Positions 26,082 through 36,190 of a stretch of DNA of 64,000 nt are shown in pieces. The notes under the pieces are model-generated. The model had not been told where the DNA came from. It searched no databases and saw only the letters and a program-made list of their open reading frames with translations. Origin of the DNA: Pseudoalteromonas shioyasakiensis (lineage in GTDB: Bacteria; Pseudomonadota; Gammaproteobacteria; Enterobacterales; Alteromonadaceae); contig NZ_CP077771.1 of assembly GCF_019134595.1 (NCBI RefSeq), positions 496,001 to 560,000 of the forward strand, given 5' to 3'. The position numbers and the translations under genes are program-made. How positions within the stretch are numbered: the first letter of the stretch is position 1; every line of letters begins with the position of its first letter.

Positions 26082-26399
26082 ATGAGGAAGTTTTTTCTAA
26101 TCATCATAATTGGCTATTTCGCATGGGATTATTATGCAGTTAATTATGGGGGTATCTCACCAACACAAACGCTTCAAACAAAAATTATTGATCCCGTAAA
26201 ATCAAATTACAGCCATAATCGAGATATCACAATATCTGATTATGAAAAGCCAGAGTATGAATGTGATGGCCGTCAATATTGCAGCCAAATGAACTCTCTA
26301 GAAGAAGCGTTATTTTTTACTAAAAATTGCCCTAACACAAAGTTAGATCAAAGCCCTGGTGAAGCCCCCTGCCAGAGTGATTTCATATTACGTGATTAG
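26082..26399 (+). CDS. Small membrane-anchored protein with Excalibur-like Cys domain
   Basis: This 105-residue protein has a short N-terminal hydrophobic anchor (residues about 3-18) and a C-terminal domain with CDGRQYCSQMNS, FFTKNCPNTKLD and a final PCQSD. This is the cysteine pattern of the Excalibur-like tail seen on many gammaproteobacterial proteins (CDGR-x-YCSQM...NCP...DGDGxPCE). The acidic calcium-type loop DGDGDG is replaced here by DQSPGEA, so metal binding is doubtful. AAGGA precedes the ATG. Function unknown. Confidence 0.7.
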   Translation: MRKFFLIIIIGYFAWDYYAVNYGGISPTQTLQTKIIDPVKSNYSHNRDITISDYEKPEYECDGRQYCSQMNSLEEALFFTKNCPNTKLDQSPGEAPCQSDFILRD

Positions 26400-26563
26400 G
26401 TTTTATAAATCTTTATATGAACTAGTTGTTTTTATATAAACTAATATGTTGATTTAAAACATGAATCAGCCTAACAAATAAGATGGAAGATAGGTAAGTT
26501 TTGACTATACTAAATTAGTAGTAGCTATATAGTTACTTGTGTCTTTTTTAGTAAGGAGTTCTC

Positions 26564-27853
26564 TTGCCGGTTCCAGGATATGGTTTAGTTGATTGTATCG
26601 ACAACAGCAGTTACTTCTTACTTCATAGCGCTAAGTCACTAAAAAACGGTGACCTAGTTCTTATAAAATCACTAAAAGATGCAAGTAGAGACAAAGACAC
26701 CATAAACAAGCTTTTACTTGAGCATTCATTTTCAGATAAATTAGACCATCCTAATATTTTAAAACCTATTAATTTTATAAACGAAGATGACTGTACAGCC
26801 ATCATTTATGAGTATTTTCCTGCCAAGCTTCTTTCTCAACTGTTACAAAAAGCCCCTGTTTCAGTAAATGATTTTTTGCCATTAGCTGCCAAGCTAGCAG
26901 AAACGGTCAATTATTTACACTCTAAAAAAATAATTCATAAAGATATCACCCCCCATCACATATTGATTAGTGAGGATTTATCTAGCTTTAAATTATTTGG
27001 TTTACATATTGCGACCTCTCTTTCGAAGTCTTCACAAAACTTAACTAGCCCGGCAGTTTTAGAAGGTACCCTCGCTTATTTATCACCAGAACAAACCGGG
27101 CGTATTAATCGAAAAATAGATTGCCGCAGTGATCTTTATTCTTTGGGTGCCAGTTTTTATGAAATGTTAACCAGTAAACCACCATTTAGTGAACAGGACC
27201 AACTAGCCCTAGTGCACTGTCATATTGCTAAAAAAGTTGTACCTGTTAATAAAATTAAAACAAACATTCCAAAAGTTATTGCTGATGTTATTAGTCAGCT
27301 ACTTCAAAAAAATGCAGAAGATCGTTATCAATCAGCTTGGGGGTTAGCTAAAGATTTACAACTAATTTCAGCTCGGTTTGAAAGTGATCCATCACTCACT
27401 AATTTTGAATTACCAAATGTAAACTTCTCAGCATCAGAGCAATTTAGTATTCCGCAGAAGTTATATGGTCGTGACAAAGAAATAGGTGAGTTATTGCAGT
27501 CTTTCGAGCGTGTCGCCCGAGGGAGTTGCGAAATCTTTTTAGTATCAGGTTATTCTGGTGTCGGTAAGTCTGCGCTGGTGAAAGAAGTCTATAAACCAAT
27601 GACAGGAGAATATGGATATTTTAGTTCTGGTAAGTATGATCAGTATCAGAGAAATATTCCTTATTCTGCCATCACTGATGCCTTAAATAAATTTTGCCGT
27701 TACATTTTAACAGAGCCTAATGATGAATTAATTCTTTGGCGAGATATTCTCAACAACCATCTCACTGATAAAGCAGTACATTTATGCAATTTAATCTCTG
27801 ACTTAAACCTAATTCTGAAAATTAAAGATATAGATATACCGAAAAAAATATAG
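26564..27853 (+). CDS. Giant kinase, 5' part: Ser/Thr (pseudo)kinase plus ATPase start (frame-broken)
   Basis: The TTG start at 26564 has a strong AAGGAG. This 429-residue reading part holds a Ser/Thr kinase-like domain (about 5-270) followed by an AAA/STAND-type ATPase with Walker A GYSGVGKS at 329-336. The kinase fold is recognisable (K35; HKDI at 125-128; SPEQTGR), but the metal-binding Asn of the catalytic loop is H132 and the DFG aspartate is L144 (LFG), so it is probably inactive. The frame stops at 27851 just after an A7 run (27842-27848). The next frame continues the same protein without loss. Homologues are single ~1750-residue multi-kinases common in cyanobacteria. Confidence 0.85.
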   Translation: MPVPGYGLVDCIDNSSYFLLHSAKSLKNGDLVLIKSLKDASRDKDTINKLLLEHSFSDKLDHPNILKPINFINEDDCTAIIYEYFPAKLLSQLLQKAPVSVNDFLPLAAKLAETVNYLHSKKIIHKDITPHHILISEDLSSFKLFGLHIATSLSKSSQNLTSPAVLEGTLAYLSPEQTGRINRKIDCRSDLYSLGASFYEMLTSKPPFSEQDQLALVHCHIAKKVVPVNKIKTNIPKVIADVISQLLQKNAEDRYQSAWGLAKDLQLISARFESDPSLTNFELPNVNFSASEQFSIPQKLYGRDKEIGELLQSFERVARGSCEIFLVSGYSGVGKSALVKEVYKPMTGEYGYFSSGKYDQYQRNIPYSAITDALNKFCRYILTEPNDELILWRDILNNHLTDKAVHLCNLISDLNLILKIKDIDIPKKI

Positions 27854-27888
27854 ATAAAAGTCTGTTACATAGTTTATTTTTAAGGTTT

Positions 27889-30800
27889 ATGACTGCAATT
27901 TGCAGTAGAAACCGCCCTTTCATTTTATTTTTAGATGATATGCAATGGGCCGACTTAGCATCTTTAGAGTTAATAACATCTTTATTTGATAATTCAAAGT
28001 TACATTATTTATTAATAATCCAAGCATTTCGCGATAATGAGGTTGATAGCCAACACCCATTCACTAAATGTATCACTGAAATTAAAGAAAAAAACATACC
28101 TATAAATCAGGCTTTTTTAAATAACTTACCGCAAGGTGTAATAAACACGCTAATCAGTGACACCATAAATACTCCTGAAATAGACTGTCTTCCTTTAAGT
28201 GAACTCATATACAAGAAGACATTAGGAAATCCGTTTTTCGTTCTACAATTTACGACAGAGCTGTATGAAAAAGGTCTTCTATATCACAACCTAGAAGAGG
28301 ATCGTTGGTACTGGGATAAAAATACTATTTTGGCAGAAAACATAACCGATAATGTTGTTGATTTTATGGCAGAAAAAATCAATGAGCTACCAAACCTAGC
28401 CTGTGACTTACTTAAATATGCTGCAAGTGTGAGTAATACATTCGACACTAATATGTTGGTAGCGCTTTCTGATAATCAATACACAGCCAAGCAGATAATT
28501 AATAATTTGATCCCTGCTATTGATAGAGAACTTATATTAACTCCGCAATCCATTTCACATGTCATTTCTTCACAAGTTGCAGTTAATGAAAATGTGCAAT
28601 TAAAATTTTTACATTACCGTGTACAGCAAGCCGCCTACTCACTCATTCCTGAAAATGAGCGGCAGCAAGTTCACATTAATATTGCCAGACTGCTTTATCA
28701 GTATGCACTTAACAATAACATCCTAGAAAAAAGTTTATTTGATCTAGCAAACCAATTTAATAAAGCAATAGAGCTTATATGTAGCCCACTTGAAATAAAG
28801 CAAGTTATTGAAATTAATTATTTAGCCGCAAAAAAAGCATTTGAGTCGGCTGCTTATAGTTCTTCTTATAATTATCTTAGCTTTGCTAAGAGGTTATTAA
28901 AGAACGAACATTTTAAAGTTAATTACAGTGTAACTTTTGAGACCTTACTGTTGTTATGTAAAGTGAATTGTATTTTAAATAAATATGATGAATCCGATGA
29001 GCTTTATAGCATGTTACTAAAATATAAACATACATCTTTAGATCATGCCCGGGTACTACTGGTGAAAATGGATGATTTCCACCAACAGGGACTCTATCAA
29101 GAGGCACTAGATACACAATATCTAGCGTTAAAAATATTAAATCTCACTCCGCCTTCTGAGTTAGATAATTTAGATGCTCAAATCGTTAACGAGATTACGC
29201 TCATTGATACATACCTTGGACAGCATTCTATTGATAGTCTCTATGATTCTAATGACTTAGAAGATGAACAAATTTTATTATTACTCGATATTCTGACCAG
29301 CCTTTGGATCACCTCATATTTATTATCTGATGAGAATGTTGTGCAATGGGCATCAGTAAAAATGTGTAGCCTTTGCCTTGAACATGGTAAGTGCGAACAA
29401 TCTGCCTTTGCTTATGTTCTTTATGGTTTTGTTTGTGTTAATAGGCTAAATGAGTTCAAAAAAGCGGATGAATTTGGCAAAGTTGCCCTAAAAATTGCTG
29501 ATAACTACCCAAACCTAGCGTTACGCGGCAAAGTCTACTTTATGTATGGCTTAACGATTTGTCATTGGAGTAATCACCTTTCCTTTTCTACCAAAAGCTT
29601 TCGGCAAAGCTATCAATTCAGTTGTCAGGCCGGTGATTGGACATACGCAAGCTACGCAGCAGTTAATATTATTTCAAACTTAATAATAGAAGGCCTGCCC
29701 TGCACTGATGTTTTATCTGAGGCCAATAAGTACTTAAGTTTTTTAAAAGAAAAAAATGAAGAATCAACTAAAAGCTTTTTCATACCTGGTGCATATGTAC
29801 CATTACTGCACTTAATGGGTAGATGTGATAGCCATAATAGCTTTGACTGCGATGTTTTTAATGAACAGGAACACCAACTTTATGCTAAAGACTCACCAAT
29901 TATTCAAGCTTGGTATTACTATGCAAAAATTAGAGCGCTCTATTTAATTGGTCGATACGACGAAGCTCTAGCTATTATTGAGCATATTTATATCATCCCA
30001 ATGGGTGTACCAGGACAAATTAAAACACCTGAAGCCTATTTTTATTCGTGTTTAGTTCTGCTTGCTAAACCAGAAACTTATTTAGATTCTAGTAAATATC
30101 AGGACATGTTTAAGCACATGTTTGCGCGCTTGAAAACGTGGAGTGACTGTTGTGCAGATAACTTCCTCCATAAGGTAAAATTGATAGAGGCTGAATTAGC
30201 AAGTTTGAATAAACAACCTTTCTATGAGGTATTTGCTCTTTATCATCAATCAATCGAGCTTGCTAAAGCTGCCGATTACAAACTGATTGAGGCACAAGCC
30301 AATGAGTTACTCGCAAATTACCTAGTTAAGCAAAGTAAACTTGAATATGTCATGCACCATCAGCAAAACTCTCAGACTATTTATAATCATTTATCAGTCA
30401 ATGTTAAAGCAGCAAACTCATCATTAACAAACGATGAGGTCCCTGTGTTATCCACTAATTCACCTATAGAAGTTTCGACTAGTTCAATTGCGCTTAATTC
30501 CATGATGCAGGCAGCTAATTTACTTTCAGAAGAAATGGTTATAGATAAATTAATGAATAAATTAATTGCCATTGTTATGGAGTTTTCTGGTGCCTCAAAA
30601 GTTGCATTGTTACTTAAGAAAAATTCAAAATGGTGGGTTGAAAATATTGGTATTTTGAATGAGCCAAATTACCAATTTAAACCTTCGTCTTACGCTAAAT
30701 CCACTGATATTCCTGCCAGTATTATCCGTTATGTGATTCGAACACAAAGTATGGCTTTAATTGGTAATGTGTCTGTCGATTCAGTTTTCGCCAACGACCC

Positions 30801-31803
30801 TTACATTGAGAAGCATCAACCAAAATCTATTTTATGCTTACCACTAATCTACAAGAATCGAATTAATAGTATTGTCTATTTAGAGAATGAACTCACTACT
30901 GATGCCTTTGGCCAAAACCATTTAGATATGCTCAATTTATTGATTGGCCAAATGGCAATATCAATCGAAAATTCAGTTCTTTATAGCCAAATGGAAGAAA
31001 AGGTCGTTGCACGAACTAATGATTTAGAAGAATCACTAAAGCAATTAAAACAAACGCAAAATCATTTAGTCGAATCAGAAAAAATGGCTTCATTAGGTCG
31101 GTTAGTTGCAGGTGTTGCCCATGAACTTAATACCCCCCTAGGTGTGAGTGTTACAGCCTCTTCAAATCTACTTGAATTAATCGAGCAACTCCGTGTAGCT
31201 TTCGAAGCACAAACTCTGACTCGTAAAGATTTTGTCTCTAGTATTGCGAATATTAATGAGGCAGGTTCTATTGTTTACCGTAACTTAAATAGAGCAGCCG
31301 AACTTGTCGCAAACTTTAAACTAGTCGCTGTTGATACTAGTAACGATGAAGAACGCGAAATTAATCTAAAAGACTATTTAACCGATTTAATCAGCAGTTT
31401 ATCCCCAGCTCTCAAAAAGGGTCATCATTCTATCCAGATTGATTGTAGTGATGACTTAGTGATCAAGGTTGACCCTGGTGTTATCGCACATATATTCACC
31501 AATCTTATTTTAAACTCTTTAATACATGCCTTTGAAGATACACAAGAAGGTGAGATAACGATTACTGCAGAGCTTGAAGGCTCAAAACTTAGAGTTGATT
31601 TTCAAGATAATGGTAAAGGCATGACTAAAGAAGTACAGAGTAAGATATTTGAACCCTTCCACACGACCAAACGTGGGGCTGGCGGTAGTGGTCTTGGAAT
31701 GAATATTGTTTATAACCTTATCGTTCAGAAGCTAAAAGGCACAATTAGTTGTCACTCTGAAGTTGGAAACGGCACTAAATTTACAATTTTATCTAACCTT
31801 TAA
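27889..31803 (+). CDS. Giant kinase, 3' part: ATPase rest, TPR-like, GAF, histidine kinase
   Basis: This 1304-residue part continues the ATPase with Walker B FILFLDDMQWAD at its very start. The frame is open from about 27826, so the ATG at 27889 is only nominal. Then come a helical-repeat region (about 250-840), a GAF domain (about 865-1020: SGASKVALLL, ILCLPLIYKNRINSIVYLEN), a coiled coil, and a histidine kinase: H-box GVAHELNTPLG, N-box ILNSLIHAFED, G boxes DNGKGM and GSGLGMNIVYN. The histidine kinase is complete. No response regulator is adjacent. Base composition is AT-rich relative to the flanking metabolic genes, which may mean transfer. Confidence 0.88.
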   Translation: MTAICSRNRPFILFLDDMQWADLASLELITSLFDNSKLHYLLIIQAFRDNEVDSQHPFTKCITEIKEKNIPINQAFLNNLPQGVINTLISDTINTPEIDCLPLSELIYKKTLGNPFFVLQFTTELYEKGLLYHNLEEDRWYWDKNTILAENITDNVVDFMAEKINELPNLACDLLKYAASVSNTFDTNMLVALSDNQYTAKQIINNLIPAIDRELILTPQSISHVISSQVAVNENVQLKFLHYRVQQAAYSLIPENERQQVHINIARLLYQYALNNNILEKSLFDLANQFNKAIELICSPLEIKQVIEINYLAAKKAFESAAYSSSYNYLSFAKRLLKNEHFKVNYSVTFETLLLLCKVNCILNKYDESDELYSMLLKYKHTSLDHARVLLVKMDDFHQQGLYQEALDTQYLALKILNLTPPSELDNLDAQIVNEITLIDTYLGQHSIDSLYDSNDLEDEQILLLLDILTSLWITSYLLSDENVVQWASVKMCSLCLEHGKCEQSAFAYVLYGFVCVNRLNEFKKADEFGKVALKIADNYPNLALRGKVYFMYGLTICHWSNHLSFSTKSFRQSYQFSCQAGDWTYASYAAVNIISNLIIEGLPCTDVLSEANKYLSFLKEKNEESTKSFFIPGAYVPLLHLMGRCDSHNSFDCDVFNEQEHQLYAKDSPIIQAWYYYAKIRALYLIGRYDEALAIIEHIYIIPMGVPGQIKTPEAYFYSCLVLLAKPETYLDSSKYQDMFKHMFARLKTWSDCCADNFLHKVKLIEAELASLNKQPFYEVFALYHQSIELAKAADYKLIEAQANELLANYLVKQSKLEYVMHHQQNSQTIYNHLSVNVKAANSSLTNDEVPVLSTNSPIEVSTSSIALNSMMQAANLLSEEMVIDKLMNKLIAIVMEFSGASKVALLLKKNSKWWVENIGILNEPNYQFKPSSYAKSTDIPASIIRYVIRTQSMALIGNVSVDSVFANDPYIEKHQPKSILCLPLIYKNRINSIVYLENELTTDAFGQNHLDMLNLLIGQMAISIENSVLYSQMEEKVVARTNDLEESLKQLKQTQNHLVESEKMASLGRLVAGVAHELNTPLGVSVTASSNLLELIEQLRVAFEAQTLTRKDFVSSIANINEAGSIVYRNLNRAAELVANFKLVAVDTSNDEEREINLKDYLTDLISSLSPALKKGHHSIQIDCSDDLVIKVDPGVIAHIFTNLILNSLIHAFEDTQEGEITITAELEGSKLRVDFQDNGKGMTKEVQSKIFEPFHTTKRGAGGSGLGMNIVYNLIVQKLKGTISCHSEVGNGTKFTILSNL

Positions 31804-32007
31804 CCCAGCCACCTAGCTTATACCAGTTAAAAGGTATTAACTTTTTTAACATAAAACCTGAATTTTCCTAGTTCTTTTTCACGAATTTATCGCTAAATTG
31901 TTTATAAACATTAGTGATTAAATTAACACTACCTCTTTCTAGTTCAGACTGTTTTTACTCCGCTAATTTACTTTCTGAATTTCAAGCTGTACTTGGATGA
32001 TTTTAAC

Positions 32008-33567
32008 GTGAAACATAGAATTAATACCGATACCGAAGTTAAATTTTCTGAATCTGACATCCTCCTATCGACTACAGATTTACAAAGTAATATTACCTAT
32101 GCCAATGATGAATTTTGCAAAATAGCTGGTTTCACACTAGACGAAATGGTAGGTAAACCTCATAACCTTGTTCGTCACTCTGATATGCCAAAACTGGCTT
32201 TCGCTGATTTATGGCAACATCTAAAAAATGGTCAATCTTGGATGGGGCCTGTTAAAAATCGCTGTAAAAATGGTGATTATTATTGGGTAAATGCCTTCGT
32301 AACCCCTATCAAAGATAAAAGTGGCCGTTCGGTTGAGTTTCAATCCGTCAGAACCAAGCAAAGCGATGATGTTGTACAAAGAGCTAGCGCTGAATACACT
32401 AAAATAAACAATAATCAAAAATCCAATGCTACTGCGGCAAAGTTCGATGCCACTCTTTACATAAGTGCCCTATTGCTCATTAGCTTTTTAGCTTCGCTGG
32501 CTGCCGTTTTTAGTTCTGGATTCGATGTTTTAAATTGTGTACTTGTTCTATTTTTAGCATCAGCTAATGGGATTATGTATTTCTGGCGTCAAAAATATTT
32601 AGCAATTATAAGCAAAGCAAAACAAGTCTACGATAATCCTTTAATGGCTTATCTGTATTCTGGTACGAATGATCAATCTGGCTTTTTACATCTTGCCCTT
32701 GAGATGCAACAAGCTAAATTAAAAGCGGTTGTTGGCCGTGTAAATGATGTGACTATGGGCGTTAATCACAACGCGCAGCAATGCGCAGAGTCAGGTCATA
32801 ATGTGACTGAACTTTTAAATAAACAAACAGACGAAGTATCACAAATTGTTGTTGCCACAGAGCAAATGACGGCCTCAATCAATGAGCTTTCATCGAGCAC
32901 AATGCAATCAAATCAAGCTGCCGAAGAGTCAAACCAAGCAACCGAACAAGGCTCACTTGCGGTCAAGCAGACGATAACTTCAATAAGTGAACTTGATGAT
33001 AAACTCAAGGCCGCGAGTAGCCAAGTAGAAAACTTAATTGAAGGCAATCAACATATTGTGGCAATTTTATCTGAGATAAATGCGATTGCTGATCAAACTA
33101 ATTTACTTGCTTTAAATGCGGCCATCGAAGCTGCCCGTGCTGGTGATCATGGTCGTGGCTTTGCCGTTGTTGCTGGTGAAGTACGTGCATTGGCCTCACG
33201 AACTCAGCAATCCACAGAAGAAATAAACAATGTATTAAATCAGCTCACACACGCTTCGAAACAAGCACAACTTGCCATGAAAGACGGGCTTAATTTGTCG
33301 GCTAAAAGTGTTGAACTTGCACATCAAAGCGGTGATAGTTTAGACCACATTAAAGCCCAGTCTATCAAACTAAGTGAACTCAATAGTATCATTGCTCACG
33401 CAATGAACGAGCAACTGACAGCAAGCCAAGTTATTGCTACAAACTTAACCTCGGCACAAGACTTTGCTCATGAGTGCACAGAGCTTGGCCATACTTCGCA
33501 GCAACTTTGCGAAGCGCTCCTCAGTAAAGTAACAGAGCAAACATCCTTGATTAATCAGTTTAAGTAG
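32008..33567 (+). CDS. PAS-domain methyl-accepting chemotaxis protein
   Basis: This protein has about 519 residues from GTG at 32008 (GGA 10 bases upstream); a TTG at 31993 would add five. It is Aer-like: an N-terminal PAS domain (about 15-120: [34 protein letters not shown]), a hydrophobic hairpin (about 145-190) and a cytoplasmic MCP signalling domain with the conserved tip [18 protein letters not shown]. It lacks a periplasmic sensor domain, so it senses internally, probably redox or a small ligand. It follows the giant kinase by 189-205 bases. Confidence 0.92.
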   Translation: MKHRINTDTEVKFSESDILLSTTDLQSNITYANDEFCKIAGFTLDEMVGKPHNLVRHSDMPKLAFADLWQHLKNGQSWMGPVKNRCKNGDYYWVNAFVTPIKDKSGRSVEFQSVRTKQSDDVVQRASAEYTKINNNQKSNATAAKFDATLYISALLLISFLASLAAVFSSGFDVLNCVLVLFLASANGIMYFWRQKYLAIISKAKQVYDNPLMAYLYSGTNDQSGFLHLALEMQQAKLKAVVGRVNDVTMGVNHNAQQCAESGHNVTELLNKQTDEVSQIVVATEQMTASINELSSSTMQSNQAAEESNQATEQGSLAVKQTITSISELDDKLKAASSQVENLIEGNQHIVAILSEINAIADQTNLLALNAAIEAARAGDHGRGFAVVAGEVRALASRTQQSTEEINNVLNQLTHASKQAQLAMKDGLNLSAKSVELAHQSGDSLDHIKAQSIKLSELNSIIAHAMNEQLTASQVIATNLTSAQDFAHECTELGHTSQQLCEALLSKVTEQTSLINQFK

Positions 33568-33584
33568 CTGTATCAAAACCACTA

Positions 33585-34634
33585 TTATTTGATAAGGTTT
33601 ATTTTCGGTGTGTGCTGATTAGTACACACCGCATCAAATGCTTCTGCTAGCCGTTCTGTTTCTTTGAATACCTGCTGCCAATATTTAATTCGTGTATCAG
33701 CATCAAGTTCAGTAAAGTCTTTACGATCAGGGATTTTTCCATAAGGTAATGAAGCAACAAAGTCAGCTGATGGAGTGATCATCACTACGTTATCATAGTT
33801 ACTCGGAGTAATGCCGCGCTTTAGGCTCTTATCAAACCAACCCGCTTTAGGGCTGTTATTAAAATGCGGATATAAAATAAGCCCGTCATTATGAATACTT
33901 AAGTCAAAGTGGTAATCGATAATACCGCCATCGCGATACATACCAGGCGGTGTTCCTTTAATATTTTTAATGCCCTGCATAACTAATGGGATAGAGCCTG
34001 AAGCAAGTAACGCATCGGCTAAATTATCTTCACTAAGTTCAATAGTATGGGTATTGAAAGTATTGTTATCTGAAAACGATAATTGACTATCCGCAGGCTG
34101 AAATACATAACGCTCATATTGCTTGCTTAACAAACGCCTATTCATTCTATTGGCTAAATAGCTTTTAGATAACCCCATTAACTGCATCACTTTGTTTTCT
34201 GATGCTGTAAAGCCATTCGATTTTGCAACTATAAAGTGGGCTTTAAAAATAGGGTTGTTAATAATTTCGTGAATACCATTTTCAGCAAATACAGTGCTTA
34301 ATAACTCTCGTGCTTTTGTAGTTATTTCTTCTGGTTTTGCTTTATTTGATGAATAACGTGTTTCAGAGTAAGACTTTGCTAATCGAGATATTGCAGCAAC
34401 AGGGTCATTTTGTGCAAAACAGGCAGATCTAAATGCACCGGCACTTGACCCTAACAAATTTAGAGGCGTGGTACGGTCTTTAAAAAATTCACCAAATAGA
34501 TATTTATCCAAACCAAATAATGTAAACCATTTGGGCCCGCCGCTTGCTCCTAAAAAGGTATTAAACAAATCGGCAGACAGGCCTTGCTCTTGAATTGCTT
34601 TTGCAGCACTTGGCCCTGCGTAAATATCTATCAT
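33585..34634 (-). CDS. Patatin-like phospholipase
   Basis: This 349-residue patatin-family serine lipase/acylhydrolase shows the nucleophile elbow GSSAG (near residue 63) and the catalytic dyad motif DGG (MYRDGGIIDYHF, near 235). The glycine-rich oxyanion stretch is FLGASGGPKW. There is no signal peptide, so it is probably cytoplasmic. It follows the AGCS symporter gene by 26 bases in the same direction and likely shares its transcript. It converges with the MCP gene. Confidence 0.88.
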   Translation of the reverse strand: MIDIYAGPSAAKAIQEQGLSADLFNTFLGASGGPKWFTLFGLDKYLFGEFFKDRTTPLNLLGSSAGAFRSACFAQNDPVAAISRLAKSYSETRYSSNKAKPEEITTKARELLSTVFAENGIHEIINNPIFKAHFIVAKSNGFTASENKVMQLMGLSKSYLANRMNRRLLSKQYERYVFQPADSQLSFSDNNTFNTHTIELSEDNLADALLASGSIPLVMQGIKNIKGTPPGMYRDGGIIDYHFDLSIHNDGLILYPHFNNSPKAGWFDKSLKRGITPSNYDNVVMITPSADFVASLPYGKIPDRKDFTELDADTRIKYWQQVFKETERLAEAFDAVCTNQHTPKINLIK

Positions 34635-34660
34635 GGTTACTTTTCTCGTTATTTTTTAGA

Positions 34661-36070
34661 TTATTTGCGCCAAATCCCTTGTTCTGTTTGACCTTGTACC
34701 TGCACTTTTTCAGAATCAAAACTCGGTTCTTGCCCTGCTTCACGTTGACTATGGTAGTCTTTTGTCACAGATAAGATGGTTGGCGTTAAGCGTATGATAG
34801 CGATAACGTTCACCACTGTCATTAAACCTAAAGCAATGTCTGCAAGATCCCACACTTGTTTAATGGTAGCCGACGCCCCCCAAATCATCATTGATAAATA
34901 TAAACAGGTGTAAATCCCACGGCCGAGTTTATTATCTAGTTTAAATAAATGTAGGTTACTTTCTGCGTAGGCATAGTTTGCAACCACAGAAGTAAACGCA
35001 AATAAACAAATTGCAGCCGCTACAAAATAAATGCCACCAGCAGCCATATGCGCTGTCATAGCAGATTGAGTTAAGCGTATACCTTCCATTTCGCCGCTAA
35101 TATCAATATCAGCCAATAAAATAATCACCGCCGTGCAGCTACACAGCACGATAGTGTCGAAAAACACCCCTAGCATTTGAATGTAGCCTTGAGTGACCGG
35201 ATGATTTGGTACTGGTGATGCACAGCCAGATGCATGTGGCACACTCCCCGCTCCGGCTTCATTCGAATAAAGCCCTCGCTGAATACCATTTTTAATTGCG
35301 GCGCCCATTGCTCCTGCGCCTGCTTCTTGTAAGCCAAAAGCTGAAAGTAAAACATCCTCAATCATCGCAGGCACTTTACCGATATTCAATAAAGTAATAA
35401 TGATGGCGGCGAGTACAAATAAAATGCCCATAACTGGCACAATTCGTTCGGCAAAGCGGGCAATAGCTTTAAAGCCACCTAAAATAATAGAGCCTGCCAG
35501 TATTGTGATCACAATACCTGAATACAGTGTTGGTATTTCAAATGCGTAATTGAGGGCGTCGGTGATGGTATTAGTTTGCATGGCACTAAACGTAAAGCCA
35601 TAACCAAGGAACAAGCAAAAGGCAAAACACACCGCAAGCGCTCTGCTGCCCAAGCCTTGCTGAATATAATAAGCAGGCCCGCCTCTAAACTCGCCGTTGG
35701 CATCCCTGACTTTATAGACTTGCCCAAGTACGCTTTCGGCAAAGCCTGTTGCCATGCCCAAAATAGCAATCACCCACATCCAAAATATTGCGCCACTGCC
35801 CCCTAACGAAATCGCAACGGCAACCCCTGCAAGGTTACCAGTACCTACACGTGCTGAAAGACCTGTACATAAAGCTTGAAAAGAACTAATTGAGTTTTTA
35901 TCTGTGCTGCTACTCGACTTTAGCAGGCTAAACATATGGCGAAACTTAACCAGTTGGATTGCTTTTAGTCTTACCGAAAACCAAATACCAGCAAACAGAA
36001 GAATATAGATAAGAATTTGGCCTTCTCCCCAAAGAAGACCATTGATCGTCGATACAGCACTATTAAACAT
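34661..36070 (-). CDS. Sodium:alanine symporter (AGCS family)
   Basis: This 469-residue membrane transporter of the alanine/glycine:cation symporter family has about 11 hydrophobic segments. Seen: GLSARVGTGNLAGVAVAIS, the NxVGxGNxAGVA-type signature, and the SNEAGAGSVPHASG stretch. It imports alanine or glycine with sodium, fitting a marine lifestyle. It is first in a probable two-gene operon with the patatin downstream. Substrate is by family only. Confidence 0.93.
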   Translation of the reverse strand: MFNSAVSTINGLLWGEGQILIYILLFAGIWFSVRLKAIQLVKFRHMFSLLKSSSSTDKNSISSFQALCTGLSARVGTGNLAGVAVAISLGGSGAIFWMWVIAILGMATGFAESVLGQVYKVRDANGEFRGGPAYYIQQGLGSRALAVCFAFCLFLGYGFTFSAMQTNTITDALNYAFEIPTLYSGIVITILAGSIILGGFKAIARFAERIVPVMGILFVLAAIIITLLNIGKVPAMIEDVLLSAFGLQEAGAGAMGAAIKNGIQRGLYSNEAGAGSVPHASGCASPVPNHPVTQGYIQMLGVFFDTIVLCSCTAVIILLADIDISGEMEGIRLTQSAMTAHMAAGGIYFVAAAICLFAFTSVVANYAYAESNLHLFKLDNKLGRGIYTCLYLSMMIWGASATIKQVWDLADIALGLMTVVNVIAIIRLTPTILSVTKDYHSQREAGQEPSFDSEKVQVQGQTEQGIWRK

Positions 36071-36190
36071 GGCAAGCCTTAATAACTCTTATAGATAAAA
36101 AGTCACAAAAAGTGAATAGCTAACCACTTTAACTTTATTTACGAATATCTCAAGTAGGCAATGGGATTAATTAACTGAGCCTGCTACCAA

